Positions 1-8,591 of a stretch of 64,000 bases of DNA are shown piece by piece. Origin of the DNA: Virgibacillus phasianinus (GTDB taxonomy: Bacteria; Bacillota; Bacilli; Bacillales; Amphibacillaceae); contig NZ_CP022315.1 in the NCBI RefSeq assembly GCF_002216775.1, forward strand, positions 3,286,001-3,350,000, given 5' to 3'. Each line of letters begins with the position of its first letter. Positions within the stretch are counted from its first letter, which is position 1. The notes beneath the pieces were generated by a model. That model was not told the origin of the DNA and did no database searches. It saw nothing but the letters and a program-made list of their open reading frames with translations. A program made the translations under genes and the position numbers.

Positions 1-3000
1 TCAATATCGAACTTGCCTGACATAAAGTCCTTGACATTGTTCAGCGTCAAAGTCATCGTGATGGTTTCACCTAGTCTCACCTCATCTTTCGTGTAGATAG
101 GCTCTCCATATGACTCACCTTTTTTGATGAATAAAAAGGTTTCCTGTTTACCTGCATTTGTTGCTAGATCAACAGGCATAAGTCCTAAATTGACCGGACC
201 ATTCTTCAGTTCTTCCGGTAGTAATCCGAATTTCATTTCTCCTTCACTATTAACAGGAAGTACACCTGGAAATGGTGAATTTTGATAATAGGCAACGAGA
301 TTTCCTGATTGATCATAATTCAAACCTTTTGAATTTAATACATCAATTGCTGAGTCATATACATTTGTGTGCACCCAAAGGGCATGATAACCGTCTTCAT
401 CGGTGTACATGGACGGATCCACTTCATGAATACCTGGTTTCAAATCATTAAATGTTATTTCGGCTGGAGTATTATCAACAAGAACAACGTTATCTTTCGT
501 ATACGTTTTCCCCTGATCATCGTGAGCAATCATTTCAAACGTGTAATCACCTTCAGGTAACTTTACATATTCGTCTGAAATGGGGTCAGAAGGATCATCT
601 GTAAATGGGTATACGATCCCTTGAAACCCTTGGTATATCATTAGTTCTCTACCCGGCACAATTCCACTTGCATCCATTGTTCCAACCAACCCAATAGCTT
701 CACCAGTTTCGCCATCTTTTACGATAACATCAATCGTTTCCATTGGACTTTTCAACTTAAAAAACACTGGTATGAATGGTCTTAAAAATGAATGGTAGCT
801 CCATTCATTAGGAACTGCCGGTCTTGCTAATTCTACATAATCAATTCCTTTATCCGTTACGCGGATAGCAAATGGAATCTGGTAGTTTTCATTCCCATCA
901 TTTTTATTCGTGATATGAATATACCCTTCATATATACCAAACTCAGCTTTTGCTGGAACATAAATCGTCGGCTCAATTTCTTTCGATTGTTCTGACGAAA
1001 CTGTTACAGAATTTGGTACATCCAATTCAACACCATTCTCGCCGGCATTTTGGCTATTCTCATTATTTTGCAAGAATTCAACTGCAATATTAAATGTTTT
1101 ATCCTCTGGATGATTGTTTTCAATTACGACTTTCCTGCTGTCTTCAATCGCTTCATTTTTCTTAGAAAAAAAGTGATTTCCAAATCCGATAGAACCGGTT
1201 TCCTCTTTGATTTCAACGACTTGGTCACGTTCTATATTCTTCGTTTTATCGATAACTTTAATTGATACATCTGAATGGACTGCGTTATATGCGTTAATGC
1301 GCCCGGCTCCTACTTCATAGACCGAATAGTTCTCCTGTAAATCCTCTGTCGTATTCATTAATGCGGATTTCACATCAAAAGGAGTATAGTCCGGATGCTG
1401 TTGTAAAATTAAAGCTGCCGTACCTGCAACATGTGGCGATGCCATCGATGTACCTGAGATACGTGCATACGCGGTATCATAATTGATACCCGCTTGTGGA
1501 TCATTGATATACTCCGGATAAGTGGAGAATATCGCTACACCTGGGGCAACTACATCTGGTTTGATATCATAGTTTTGAGCAGCAGGGCCTCTTGAACTAA
1601 AGTCAGCCAGGTGGTCTCCCTCAGTTTTTGTGTTACTTAATGTTCCAAATGTGAACGTTGTTTCTTCAGTAAGTGATGATTTCAAACGTTCTCCATTTTC
1701 TTTTGACATTCTAAATGAAGGGATAAACGTTGTACTGTTCCCTAGAAAAAATGGTATTTGACCTTCTTCATTGTTATACACAATGACCGCTTTCGCTCCA
1801 GCCTTTTTTGCATTTTGAATTTTTTCATTAAAAGTAATTTCTCCGCGCTGGATGAAAGCGATTTTCCCTTTCAGGTCTTTTCCTTCAAAATCAGTGCTTT
1901 TACCAAGCCCTGCATAAACAATAGGGTAAGATTGATTTTGAAAGTCTGTTAGTTTGTCAGAGAAGTTTTTCCCTAACAGCTTGACATCCGTAAATGAAAG
2001 ATCTTCCGAATTAGCAGTGAACGTAGGAATCGTAACTGAAACATCACTTGCGCCAACTGAAATCGGCAGTGCTGCTGACCCAGGGGATCCCAAAGTTTTT
2101 TCTCCTGGTCCGGCATTCCCTGCTGCTACGACAGTCACCACACCTGAAAGCATTGCATTATTCACAGCTACAGATGTTGGGGACAGAGGATCATTTACAG
2201 CAGTTCCTAGAGATAGATTGATCACATCCATTTCATCTTTAACTGCTTTATCAATGCCGGCAAGAATAGCATTTGTTGTACCCATACCATAGGGTCCAAG
2301 TACTTTATAACTATACAAGTCTACCTGGGGCGCTACACCTTTCACAGCATAGTCAACTGGATTATCTTGTCGCCCTGCTATCGTACCTGATACATGTGTA
2401 CCATGCGAGGTATAGTAACTTGATCCAGTAACAGGATGGGTTTCCGGCTGGTCAGTTGCTTTCCATTCCTGATAAGTTGTTTCCATTGGATTCGCATCGT
2501 TATTGACAAAATCCCACCCTTTAACATTCTCTGGATCCACCGCACTTGGGTCCTCATCCTCTTGTTTACGATATCCAGCGTAGGCCTCCTGTAAATCAGG
2601 ATGGTTGTAATCAATTCCCGTATCAATTACCCCAACACTAATTCCTTCTCCTTTAATGCCTTCTTCATGAAGCTTGTCCACCCCAATTTGCGGGATGCTA
2701 TCCGCCATTTTTGGTTCTATCTTCTTTACCTTTGGAAGATCAATCCTTACTTCATTGTCCTTCCAGATCCGTTCAACCACATCGATCTGCAATAAATCCT
2801 TAACGGCAATCCCCGGCAAAGTAATTGCTACCCCATTAAAGGCATGGCGATATTCTCTTGTAATTTGGACATCCTCTTTACTAACTTTTGCTTTTTCTGT
2901 TTTACTATTTTTTTTGAAGTTAAGGTTTTTAAGTTCCTCTTTAAATGTTTGATGTGCCTTTTCAACCTTTTCTTTTGCTCCAGCAAGGGAAACTTTTTTG

Positions 3001-3299
3001 CGTTCCATTGCTTTTTTTGCTAGTTCAACTTTTGCTGGATCCTGTTTAAATTCAATAATAACCTGAACAGGATCCGGGCTAGTAAGGTTGATATCAGGAT
3101 GAATCGTAAACCCTGGCTCCGCCTCCAGTTTTTTTAAGGATTGGCGCTCGGCATCTGTAAGATTGCTCAATACTTCTTCGGCATTCTTTATACCACTAGG
3201 TTGTTTTGCTGCTGACGACTTCATTGGCAGCATTGCACTAAATAATAAAACTAGTGATAAAACAATCGACATAATTTTTGTCCAGCTTGTTTTGTTCAT
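1..3299 (-). CDS. Secreted subtilisin-family (S8) serine protease, Vpr/lactocepin-like, 3' end outside window
   Basis: Reading the minus strand from the ATG at 3299 gives an open frame to the window edge (about 1,100 residues, no stop), so the C-terminus is missing. Residues 1-31 form a Sec signal peptide (basic start, long hydrophobic core, AxA-like end at KSSAA). An inhibitor I9-type propeptide follows (about 75-190). The peptidase S8 domain carries the triad Asp near 226 (VIDTGID), His near 302 (SHGTHVSG) and Ser near 618 (SGTSMASPHVAG), with the oxyanion Asn in AAGNAGPG. A PA domain is inserted at about 455-545, and Fn3-like beta domains follow the catalytic core. This architecture is that of Vpr and C5a-peptidase/lactocepin proteases. 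It should be exported and degrade extracellular protein. The Shine-Dalgarno is AGGGAG. Divergent to the NprR-like regulator, which may control it (inference). Confidence 0.93.
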   Translation of the reverse strand, partial: MNKTSWTKIMSIVLSLVLLFSAMLPMKSSAAKQPSGIKNAEEVLSNLTDAERQSLKKLEAEPGFTIHPDINLTSPDPVQVIIEFKQDPAKVELAKKAMERKKVSLAGAKEKVEKAHQTFKEELKNLNFKKNSKTEKAKVSKEDVQITREYRHAFNGVAITLPGIAVKDLLQIDVVERIWKDNEVRIDLPKVKKIEPKMADSIPQIGVDKLHEEGIKGEGISVGVIDTGIDYNHPDLQEAYAGYRKQEDEDPSAVDPENVKGWDFVNNDANPMETTYQEWKATDQPETHPVTGSSYYTSHGTHVSGTIAGRQDNPVDYAVKGVAPQVDLYSYKVLGPYGMGTTNAILAGIDKAVKDEMDVINLSLGTAVNDPLSPTSVAVNNAMLSGVVTVVAAGNAGPGEKTLGSPGSAALPISVGASDVSVTIPTFTANSEDLSFTDVKLLGKNFSDKLTDFQNQSYPIVYAGLGKSTDFEGKDLKGKIAFIQRGEITFNEKIQNAKKAGAKAVIVYNNEEGQIPFFLGNSTTFIPSFRMSKENGERLKSSLTEETTFTFGTLSNTKTEGDHLADFSSRGPAAQNYDIKPDVVAPGVAIFSTYPEYINDPQAGINYDTAYARISGTSMASPHVAGTAALILQQHPDYTPFDVKSALMNTTEDLQENYSVYEVGAGRINAYNAVHSDVSIKVIDKTKNIERDQVVEIKEETGSIGFGNHFFSKKNEAIEDSRKVVIENNHPEDKTFNIAVEFLQNNENSQNAGENGVELDVPNSVTVSSEQSKEIEPTIYVPAKAEFGIYEGYIHITNKNDGNENYQIPFAIRVTDKGIDYVELARPAVPNEWSYHSFLRPFIPVFFKLKSPMETIDVIVKDGETGEAIGLVGTMDASGIVPGRELMIYQGFQGIVYPFTDDPSDPISDEYVKLPEGDYTFEMIAHDDQGKTYTKDNVVLVDNTPAEITFNDLKPGIHEVDPSMYTDEDGYHALWVHTNVYDSAIDVLNSKGLNYDQSGNLVAYYQNSPFPGVLPVNSEGEMKFGLLPEELKNGPVNLGLMPVDLATNAGKQETFLFIKKGESYGEPIYTKDEVRLGETITMTLTLNNVKDFMSGKFDI

Positions 3300-3513
3300 T
3301 TTCTCCCTACTTTCTGTTTGATTCTACTTATTCAACATTTCTCTCTCTAATGATGCCAACGAATAATAATCTATCACCTCTACTTTCCTTTGTTCCATCA
3401 ATATCGCCAACCTAATAGCTTAGTAGAAAGCAGCGCTAAATATTTGCGCAACTTGAATTAATAATAATGTTACACCACAGTCTCCGTCCTTACTATTGGG
3501 GTTATTCAAATAA

Positions 3514-3541
3514 TACTAAATATTATAATAGTTATTTAGTA
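3514..3541. promoter_or_regulatory. Inverted repeat, candidate operator
   Basis: The 9-base arms TACTAAATA (3514-3522) and TATTTAGTA (3533-3541) are exact reverse complements separated by 10 bases. It lies in the middle of the divergent protease/regulator gap, a typical position for a regulator binding site. It is not followed by a T-run, so a terminator is unlikely. Binding by the neighbouring HTH/TPR protein is inference only. Confidence 0.4.
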
Positions 3542-3726
3542 CTATCATTAAAATATTCCATTCAATGGGCTTATAATATCGCTAATTTCTTTCCACATTC
3601 GGTGATAAATAAATTGACGACCAAAGTCACAATTGATAAGAATAAAGGGCACCTAAAAAGTTATCGAGGATTGTTACTGTGTATTTCTAAAACGTAGATT
3701 AATAAGCGGCTACAAGTAACGTTTAT

Positions 3727-3754
3727 TTGTATTGGGGTAATTTCATAGTATAAT
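3727..3754 (+). promoter_or_regulatory. Sigma-A promoter of the NprR-like regulator gene
   Basis: TTGTAT (3727-3732) and a perfect TATAAT (3749-3754) are spaced by 16 bases. The start codon chosen for the regulator is 60 bases downstream. Confidence 0.65.
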
Positions 3755-3814
3755 CGAACTAAACAATTTTCCATCTACTAAACTAAAAAATTATCAATGT
3801 CAATGAGGTGTATT

Positions 3815-5080
3815 ATGATCGAAGGAAGAATTATTAAATATTATCGTCAAAAATCTGGGATATCGCAGGAAAAGTTGGGACAAGGGATATGCTCCGTAAC
3901 GCATTTAAGTAAAATCGAACGTGGCATAACAGAATATTCCAGTGAAATCATATCACTATTGTCTGTTCGTCTAGGCATCAATATGAAAACTGAAATTAAG
4001 CGTTATCAACAAACAAAAGTACTTTTAGAAAAATGGTTCGATGCTTTAGTCATGCAAAAAAAGGAAGAAATTTTCCGATTAAAAGAAGAAATTGAAAATG
4101 AAGATTTAATTAACCTACCTGAAAACCTTAATTTATATAAACTCTTGCTTGCCCGGTGTTACTTATTTACTAATAACGTTAAAGAGGCATATAGTATCAT
4201 AACCTATATCGAAAAACGACAATTAGCAATGTTATCCCCTGAAGAAAAAAATTTATTGAAACACGTATTCGGCATTTATTATTTTTTAACAGGACAATTT
4301 AAAGCGTGCATCACGACTATGGAAAATATTGATAATGGGCAATATCATAACGATGAATATTATTATCACCTAGCGTTAGCCCATCATTCGGTGCATTCGA
4401 ATATTCAAGCATATTACTTTGCATCAAAAGCACTTGAATATTTCCAAAAAACATTAAATATTTTGCGAATCATTGATACGGAAATGGTTATGTTAATACA
4501 ACTAAATGCTAGGGAACATCACGACTATAAAATCACACTTGAAAAGTACCGAAAGCTGATCCAACTATGTGATACATGTAATGATCAACAAAGAAGGTTA
4601 AAATTATTTCACAACCTAGGATTTGAAAATATGCGAAGAGGATATTATCAAGAGGCCTCACGCTTATTCAATAAAGCAATGAGTTTTATAAATGAAGATG
4701 ATCAACAATATTTAACCACATTAGATGTATATATCAATTCTTGTTTTAAAGGTCAGTTATTATCCGATGAAAAATTACTAGATCTTATCCAACATGGATT
4801 AAGACTTGCAATTGACAAAAAAGATGAAAGGTATATCCTGTTTCAACTACATATTTTCTCCATTCGACAGCAAGAAGACAATTATTATCATTATTTAGAA
4901 GAAACAGTGATTCCACATTTTCGTGAAACAGGTTATTACATGATGGTTGAACATTATGAAAAAAAACTTTTTTATTATTTGGTTAACCGTAAAAAAACAT
5001 CAAAGGCATTGGACCTTTCCAAGTCCATTGTTTCCTCAAAAAAGAGTTTTTACGATGTTGACATTAATGTAAATACATGA
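3815..5080 (+). CDS. HTH (XRE)/TPR transcriptional regulator, NprR/PlcR-like (RNPP type)
   Basis: Start chosen at the ATG at 3815 because GAGGTG (3805-3810) precedes it; in-frame ATGs at 3797 and 3803 lack a site. The 421-residue product begins with an XRE-type helix-turn-helix (about 3-60, with GICSVTHLSKIERG matching the recognition helix region of NprR/PlcR proteins). Tetratricopeptide-like helical repeats follow over about 85-400 (for example KLFHNLGFENMRRGYYQEA). Size and layout match NprR (about 423 residues), which binds a short secreted signalling peptide through its TPRs and controls extracellular protease and sporulation genes. The divergent secreted protease supports such a role, but no cognate peptide gene of normal size is visible downstream. 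Target and ligand are inference. Confidence 0.8.
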   Translation: MIEGRIIKYYRQKSGISQEKLGQGICSVTHLSKIERGITEYSSEIISLLSVRLGINMKTEIKRYQQTKVLLEKWFDALVMQKKEEIFRLKEEIENEDLINLPENLNLYKLLLARCYLFTNNVKEAYSIITYIEKRQLAMLSPEEKNLLKHVFGIYYFLTGQFKACITTMENIDNGQYHNDEYYYHLALAHHSVHSNIQAYYFASKALEYFQKTLNILRIIDTEMVMLIQLNAREHHDYKITLEKYRKLIQLCDTCNDQQRRLKLFHNLGFENMRRGYYQEASRLFNKAMSFINEDDQQYLTTLDVYINSCFKGQLLSDEKLLDLIQHGLRLAIDKKDERYILFQLHIFSIRQQEDNYYHYLEETVIPHFRETGYYMMVEHYEKKLFYYLVNRKKTSKALDLSKSIVSSKKSFYDVDINVNT

Positions 5081-5226
5081 TGATTATAAAGGCGAGGTCG
5101 CATTTTTATAAAGTTATCCTTTAAATGAAATAAAAATTAGTGGAATTGCTAAACGGTTAAAGAAGAAAGTTGTTTCTATTGCAGTTACCTGCAAATTATA
5201 ACAGTAATTCATTTTTTTCTAAAAGC

Positions 5227-6077
5227 CTATCCCCCATCCTTAACCTTAATTCCACCTTCAATTTTTACCTTTTCAAAAATTAATGGGTTTTCTATATCAG
5301 ACTTTTGCTCAATTACCAGGTATTTTTTTTCAATTTCATTTGTAGTTAAATCAATTGGGGCAGTAATAAATTTATCACCAATGTTATCTATAACAACAAA
5401 ATCTTCTTTGGAATTATTTTTAAATACCAAAAACTCATCAGTATTTTTTGCATTAAAATAACCATATAAAGCTGATACATGATTAGACATTAAAAAAAAA
5501 TCACTAAAACAATTATTTTGAAGGAAAGAATGTTGTTCCATCTAAATAAGATTTTTTCTTTGTTAAATCCAGTTTCCTCCAACTCTTCAATCCTTGCCCC
5601 TAATTTATTTTTGTACCCTTTTATTTCCCAATAGCGAAATATAGGACATACGAAAATATAAAATAATATTAGTGACACCAATAACAAATATAATATCCAA
5701 TATTTAGTAAAACCTATAAAAAAAAGTGTGGCTAGAAATAGGGGAAGTATTGCCCTATTAAACATTAACCAAACTGGGTTATGGCTTACTGGGAATTGTT
5801 TAAACATTAGCTCCAAATTATTATAGGCTCCGAAAGCAAAGAATGCACCACTTCCTACAACTGAAATTGAAAGAATGACATTAGATATCGTCAATTGACT
5901 AAGAAACACTTCTTCTACACCAAAATAAGAGAGAAATCCTTTTTGATAAGAATAGGCGACAAAATATCCTAAAGTAGTTAAGATACCAACTAACAGTCCT
6001 CTGTCAAACCAATTAGAAGAGCTATTGTTTTGTTGGTTATTCTTGCAATAAGTTTCCTTGTAAACAGGCCTTCTCAT
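5227..6077 (-). pseudogene. Membrane protein of unknown function, split by a -1 base frameshift in a T9 run
   Basis: Two overlapping minus-strand frames (6077-5490, 195 residues; 5541-5227, 104 residues) join into one sensible protein of about 283 residues if one T is added to the 9-T coding-strand run at 5492-5500. The first frame then reads from ...IVLVIFF straight into LMSNHVSALYGYFN. The N-terminal part has about four or five transmembrane segments (roughly residues 28-50, 65-85, 105-145). The C-terminal 88 residues form a soluble, probably beta-rich domain. The upstream ribosome site GAGGGGGG before the ATG at 6077 is strong. I do not recognise the family. It could be a true pseudogene, a sequencing error in a homopolymer, or a gene expressed through slippage. 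Confidence 0.6.
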
Positions 6078-6135
6078 TTCTTCCCCCCTCTTAACCTTAA
6101 CGTACTGTCAAAAGTTTCTTAGAAAACTCGGAATT

Positions 6136-6162
6136 CGCCAAGCCTTTGGGCGAACTCCTTAG
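6136..6162 (-). repeat. Short interspersed hairpin repeat, copy 1
   Basis: Read on the minus strand this is CTAAGGA, one variable base, TTCGCC, a 6-base loop and CTTGGCG. The TTCGCC and GGCGAA parts pair as a hairpin. A related copy lies at 24041-24068. It is intergenic in both places. Confidence 0.5.
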
Positions 6163-6249
6163 TTGCCTTATGAAAAAAGAAATAGGGATATACTTTCTTT
6201 CCTGCCAAAAAAGGTAACGAATAATTCCCCCATTCAATATGTTCCTATA

Positions 6250-6273
6250 ATGGTATTATCCAAATTATACCAT
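6250..6273. repeat. Palindrome between divergent membrane protein and permease genes
   Basis: ATGGTAT (6250-6256) and ATACCAT (6267-6273) are exact complements around a 10-base centre, and the symmetry continues imperfectly outward. On the minus strand it contains an extended -10-like TGGTATAAT sequence, so it may overlap the promoter of the gene ending at 5227. Confidence 0.4.
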
Positions 6274-6340
6274 AATTCTAATAAAAGTGAATGACCGACC
6301 CTAATAGAAACCTTGGCGTAAAGAATTTTAGTTTTGTCAT

Positions 6341-6369
6341 TTGACTTCCCCAGCCCATCCATCTATAAT
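6341..6369 (+). promoter_or_regulatory. Strong sigma-A promoter of the NCS2 permease
   Basis: TTGACT (6341-6346) and TATAAT (6364-6369) are separated by exactly 17 bases, close to consensus. The GTG start lies 69 bases downstream. Confidence 0.75.
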
Positions 6370-6438
6370 TTTATCTTGTGGATTATATTTAGTTGTAATC
6401 GGGTGGGAGAGGGATAGAAGGAAATATGAGGAGATTAC

Positions 6439-7725
6439 GTGCCTTATAGAAATAGCAATCCGAACAAAATGCCAACAAAAGGTAAATGGCGAATGGAAAT
6501 CATTGCTGGGCTAATTGGTTATCTTACCACAGTATATATCGTAGCTGTGAATGGGTCTATCCTAAGCGAGACTGGAATTTCCATTGAAAGCGGTATGATC
6601 GCTACGATTCTAGCAGGCTTTCTTGGAACACTATTAATGGGATTATATGCTAAACTTCCATTAATCCTAATCCCAGGAATGGGTATTAACGTATTATTTG
6701 CTTATTCAATCGTAGAAGGGGCAGGACTTAGCTTTCAAGAAGGATTAGCGGTTGTAATCATTGCATCTATACTATTTCTAATTACTGCATTTAGTCGTTT
6801 AGGATTAATTTTAAAAGAAGCAATACCGAATTCGTTAAAACATGCAATTACAGTTGGCTTAGGCTTTTTCCTAATTTTAATTGGTTTAGAAAAAAGTGGG
6901 CTGGTTATAAATGGAGATCATACAATCATAGCAATTGGAGATTTCACTTCACCAACGGTAATTGTAAGTTTATTAACATTATTTCTGGCAATATTTTTAT
7001 TCATTAAAAATGTACCAGCGAACTTTTTGGTGACGATGATTTGCGGAACATTTATTGCCTACTTATTTGGCACTCTCGATACGGAAGCTGTTACAGTAAA
7101 TGTTCATGTAAAGGAATTAGTATTTTTTCCTTCTTTTTCAGCAATTGGGGATCTTTCTTTCTGGCTGGCAATATTTCCACTGGCGATGATCCTCATCTTT
7201 GAAAATATGGGTTTATTACATGGTCAGTTACACATGTTGAAAAAGGATGATAAATATACAAAAGCTTATCAAGTAACGGCATTTTCTTCCCTTGCATGCG
7301 CATTCCTAGGAACATCACCAACAGTTTCGGCAGCAGAAAATGCGGCAATTATTGCATCTAAGGGGAAAACAGGGAAAACAGCCATGGTGGCAAGTCTATT
7401 ATTTATCGCCACTATTTTTATTATTCCGTGGATATCCCTTATTCCAAATACAGCTATCAGTCCTATACTGATTATTGTTGGGGTGCTTATGGCTCAAAAC
7501 ATCCGTCACATTTCACTTGACGATTTGTCGGAGGCATTACCAGCATTTCTCGTCGCCGTCATGATTCCATTTACTTATAGTATTGCAGATGGAATGGCGT
7601 TTGGATTCATTGCGTATCCGATTGTAAAAGTTGCACTGGGCAAACAAAAGGAACTTTCCTTTTCCTTAATGGTCATATCATCATTATTCCTGTTTGACTT
7701 TTTCATGAAAATGATTGGCTATTAA
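6439..7725 (+). CDS. NCS2-family nucleobase permease (AzgA/PbuG-like)
   Basis: Starts at a GTG with GAGGAG five bases upstream. The 428-residue protein is a polytopic membrane protein with about 12-14 hydrophobic helices. Family landmarks include GMGINVLFAYSIV near residue 77, the amphipathic FENMG segment near 253 and LGTSPTVSAAENAA near 290, as in adenine/guanine/hypoxanthine proton symporters of the AzgA branch. It should import purine bases across the cytoplasmic membrane. Exact substrate cannot be told from sequence alone. It is monocistronic, with its own promoter upstream and a strong hairpin terminator just after the stop. Confidence 0.88.
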   Translation: MPYRNSNPNKMPTKGKWRMEIIAGLIGYLTTVYIVAVNGSILSETGISIESGMIATILAGFLGTLLMGLYAKLPLILIPGMGINVLFAYSIVEGAGLSFQEGLAVVIIASILFLITAFSRLGLILKEAIPNSLKHAITVGLGFFLILIGLEKSGLVINGDHTIIAIGDFTSPTVIVSLLTLFLAIFLFIKNVPANFLVTMICGTFIAYLFGTLDTEAVTVNVHVKELVFFPSFSAIGDLSFWLAIFPLAMILIFENMGLLHGQLHMLKKDDKYTKAYQVTAFSSLACAFLGTSPTVSAAENAAIIASKGKTGKTAMVASLLFIATIFIIPWISLIPNTAISPILIIVGVLMAQNIRHISLDDLSEALPAFLVAVMIPFTYSIADGMAFGFIAYPIVKVALGKQKELSFSLMVISSLFLFDFFMKMIGY

Positions 7726-7726
7726 A

Positions 7727-7758
7727 AAACAGCGAGCTTGTCATCAAGCTTGCTGTTT
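7727..7758 (+). terminator. Intrinsic terminator of the permease gene
   Basis: Near-perfect stem (AAACAGCGAGCTTG with CAAGCTTGCTGTTT) around a TCAT loop, ending in a TTTTAATTT tract. The symmetrical A-run could let it also stop transcription from the thioesterase side. Confidence 0.85.
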
Positions 7759-7803
7759 TAATTTCCCATGAGAAAAGTTACCATTTAAGACAGGCTCAAA
7801 CCA

Positions 7804-8274
7804 CTATCGTAGAGAAGCACGTCTTTTTCTATTATCCCTTCTTGCAGGTGCTGTTGCAAACATTTGTTTTTCTTCATCAGTTTGTGGTGAAACTTTTGGA
7901 ACTGGAATAGGTTTGCCCTCATTATTAACAGCAACCATTGTTAGAAATGATTCCGTTGTTAATGTTTCTTTATTCTTAATTAAATCATGCGCCGTTACTT
8001 TCACATAGACTTCCATCGAACTAGTTCCTGTATAAGTTACATACGCTTCCAATGTTAAAGAGTCTCCTACTTTAGCGGAAGAAAGAAAATCCACAGAATC
8101 AATTGAGGCGGTAACAACTGCACTACTAGCATGCTTCATAGCTGTCAATGCAGCAATTTCATCAATATATGCCAATACTTTTCCACCAAAAATAGAATCT
8201 AAATGATTGGTATCCGGCGGGAGCACCAATCGTGTCTGAACTGTTTTTGAACTTGGAAGAACTAAATTCTCCAT
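7804..8274 (-). CDS. Acyl-CoA thioesterase, hotdog fold (YkhA/BFIT-type)
   Basis: Start set at the ATG at 8274, with GAGGAG (8282-8287) seven bases upstream; a second site AGGAGGTGA could serve in-frame TTG codons slightly further upstream. The 156-residue product has the hotdog thioesterase landmarks PPDTNHLDSIFGGK, IDEIAALTA, ASIDSVDFLSSAK and the GTSSMEV strand. YkhA-type enzymes hydrolyse acyl-CoA thioesters in the cytoplasm and usually act as oligomers. The gene is transcribed alone from the promoter near 8592, through a complete cobalamin riboswitch and a terminator hairpin. That implies repression by B12, an unusual control for this family. The basic tail (RRDNRKRRASLR) is typical of the family. 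Confidence 0.9.
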   Translation of the reverse strand: MENLVLPSSKTVQTRLVLPPDTNHLDSIFGGKVLAYIDEIAALTAMKHASSAVVTASIDSVDFLSSAKVGDSLTLEAYVTYTGTSSMEVYVKVTAHDLIKNKETLTTESFLTMVAVNNEGKPIPVPKVSPQTDEEKQMFATAPARRDNRKRRASLR

Positions 8275-8293
8275 AACATCACTCCTCAACAAT

Positions 8294-8331
8294 AAAAAAT
8301 CACCTCCTGTTCGCAGAAGATGATAGTGATT
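8294..8331 (-). terminator. Riboswitch-controlled terminator / SD-sequestering hairpin
   Basis: The minus-strand RNA pairs AAUCAC with GUGAUU and CUUCUG with CAGGAG around a CGAA loop, with a 6-base bulge on the 5' side, and ends in six U residues. The right arm also contains AGGAGGUGA, a ribosome-binding sequence. The left arm (8319-8326, CUAUCAUC) can instead pair perfectly with GGUGAUAG (8382-8389) nearer the aptamer, giving an antiterminator. Confidence 0.7.
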
Positions 8332-8408
8332 ACATAAATAAACATTCATTAGAGCATGAATTTATATGACGTAACAACCTCCTATCACCCGTAGGAAAAT
8401 ATGTACTT

Positions 8409-8571
8409 CCTTATGGCAGGTCTCCTGGCTCCTGAGTCATCAAATCCTTTTCACCTTCCCATTTCTGATTGAAATAGTGGTTATTAAAAGAATTCTCCTC
8501 ATTACAGTGGCGGGACCGCGTTGGATTTTCACCAACTTCCCTTTTCAACTTCTAACAAAGTCACCATAAGG
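8409..8571 (-). ncRNA. Cobalamin (B12) riboswitch
   Basis: On the minus strand the sequence has P1 arms CCTTATGG (from 8571) and CCATAAGG (to 8409). It also has GGGAA...GGTGAAAATCC, the CCCGCCACTGTAA core, a second GGGAAGGTGAAAAGG, and the B12 box GAGCCAGGAGACCTGCC (8415-8431). These are the diagnostic conserved blocks of the cobalamin class in the correct order. Just downstream, UUCCUA and UAGGAG (about 8379-8397) can form a hairpin whose loop, CGGGUGA, contains CGGG complementary to CCCG of the aptamer core loop, like the L5-L13 kissing interaction. It lies before the acyl-CoA thioesterase gene. Confidence 0.93.
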
Positions 8572-8591
8572 CTAAATATACAATTTGATTC

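Larger units (their letters stand above)
3300..3814. other. Intergenic region between protease and regulator
   Basis: This 515-base AT-rich gap separates two divergent genes. It holds the regulator promoter (3727-3754) and a perfect inverted repeat (3514-3541). An open frame of 76 codons at 3467-3697 has no ribosome binding site and low-complexity composition; I do not believe it is a gene. I see no convincing sigma-A promoter for the protease, which fits dependence on an activator or another sigma factor. Confidence 0.6.
6078..6438. other. Intergenic region upstream of the purine permease
   Basis: This 361-base gap contains one copy of a short interspersed repeat (6136-6162), a palindrome (6250-6273) and the permease promoter (6341-6369). 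I looked for the conserved core of a purine riboswitch, which would be expected before some NCS2 permeases, and did not find it. Confidence 0.55.

Noticed and set aside
1954-2292. 112-codon plus-strand frame inside the protease gene
   Set aside because: Shadow of the real minus-strand coding frame, with no ribosome site.
3467-3697. Plus-strand frame of 76 codons in the protease/regulator gap
   Set aside because: No ribosome site, AT-driven composition and overlap with the inverted repeat; treated as chance.
5080-5124. 14-codon frame (MIIKARSHFYKVIL) overlapping the stop of the NprR-like gene
   Set aside because: It could look like a signal peptide gene, but it has no ribosome site, no secretion signal and is too short for known RNPP pro-peptides.
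6078-6438. Purine riboswitch before the NCS2 permease
   Set aside because: The conserved purine aptamer loops were searched for and not seen; only a standard promoter is present.
8275-8349. N-terminal extension of the thioesterase to an ATG at 8349
   Set aside because: The 25 extra residues are coded by the riboswitch terminator hairpin, lack a ribosome site and do not resemble the family; GAGGAG favours 8274.
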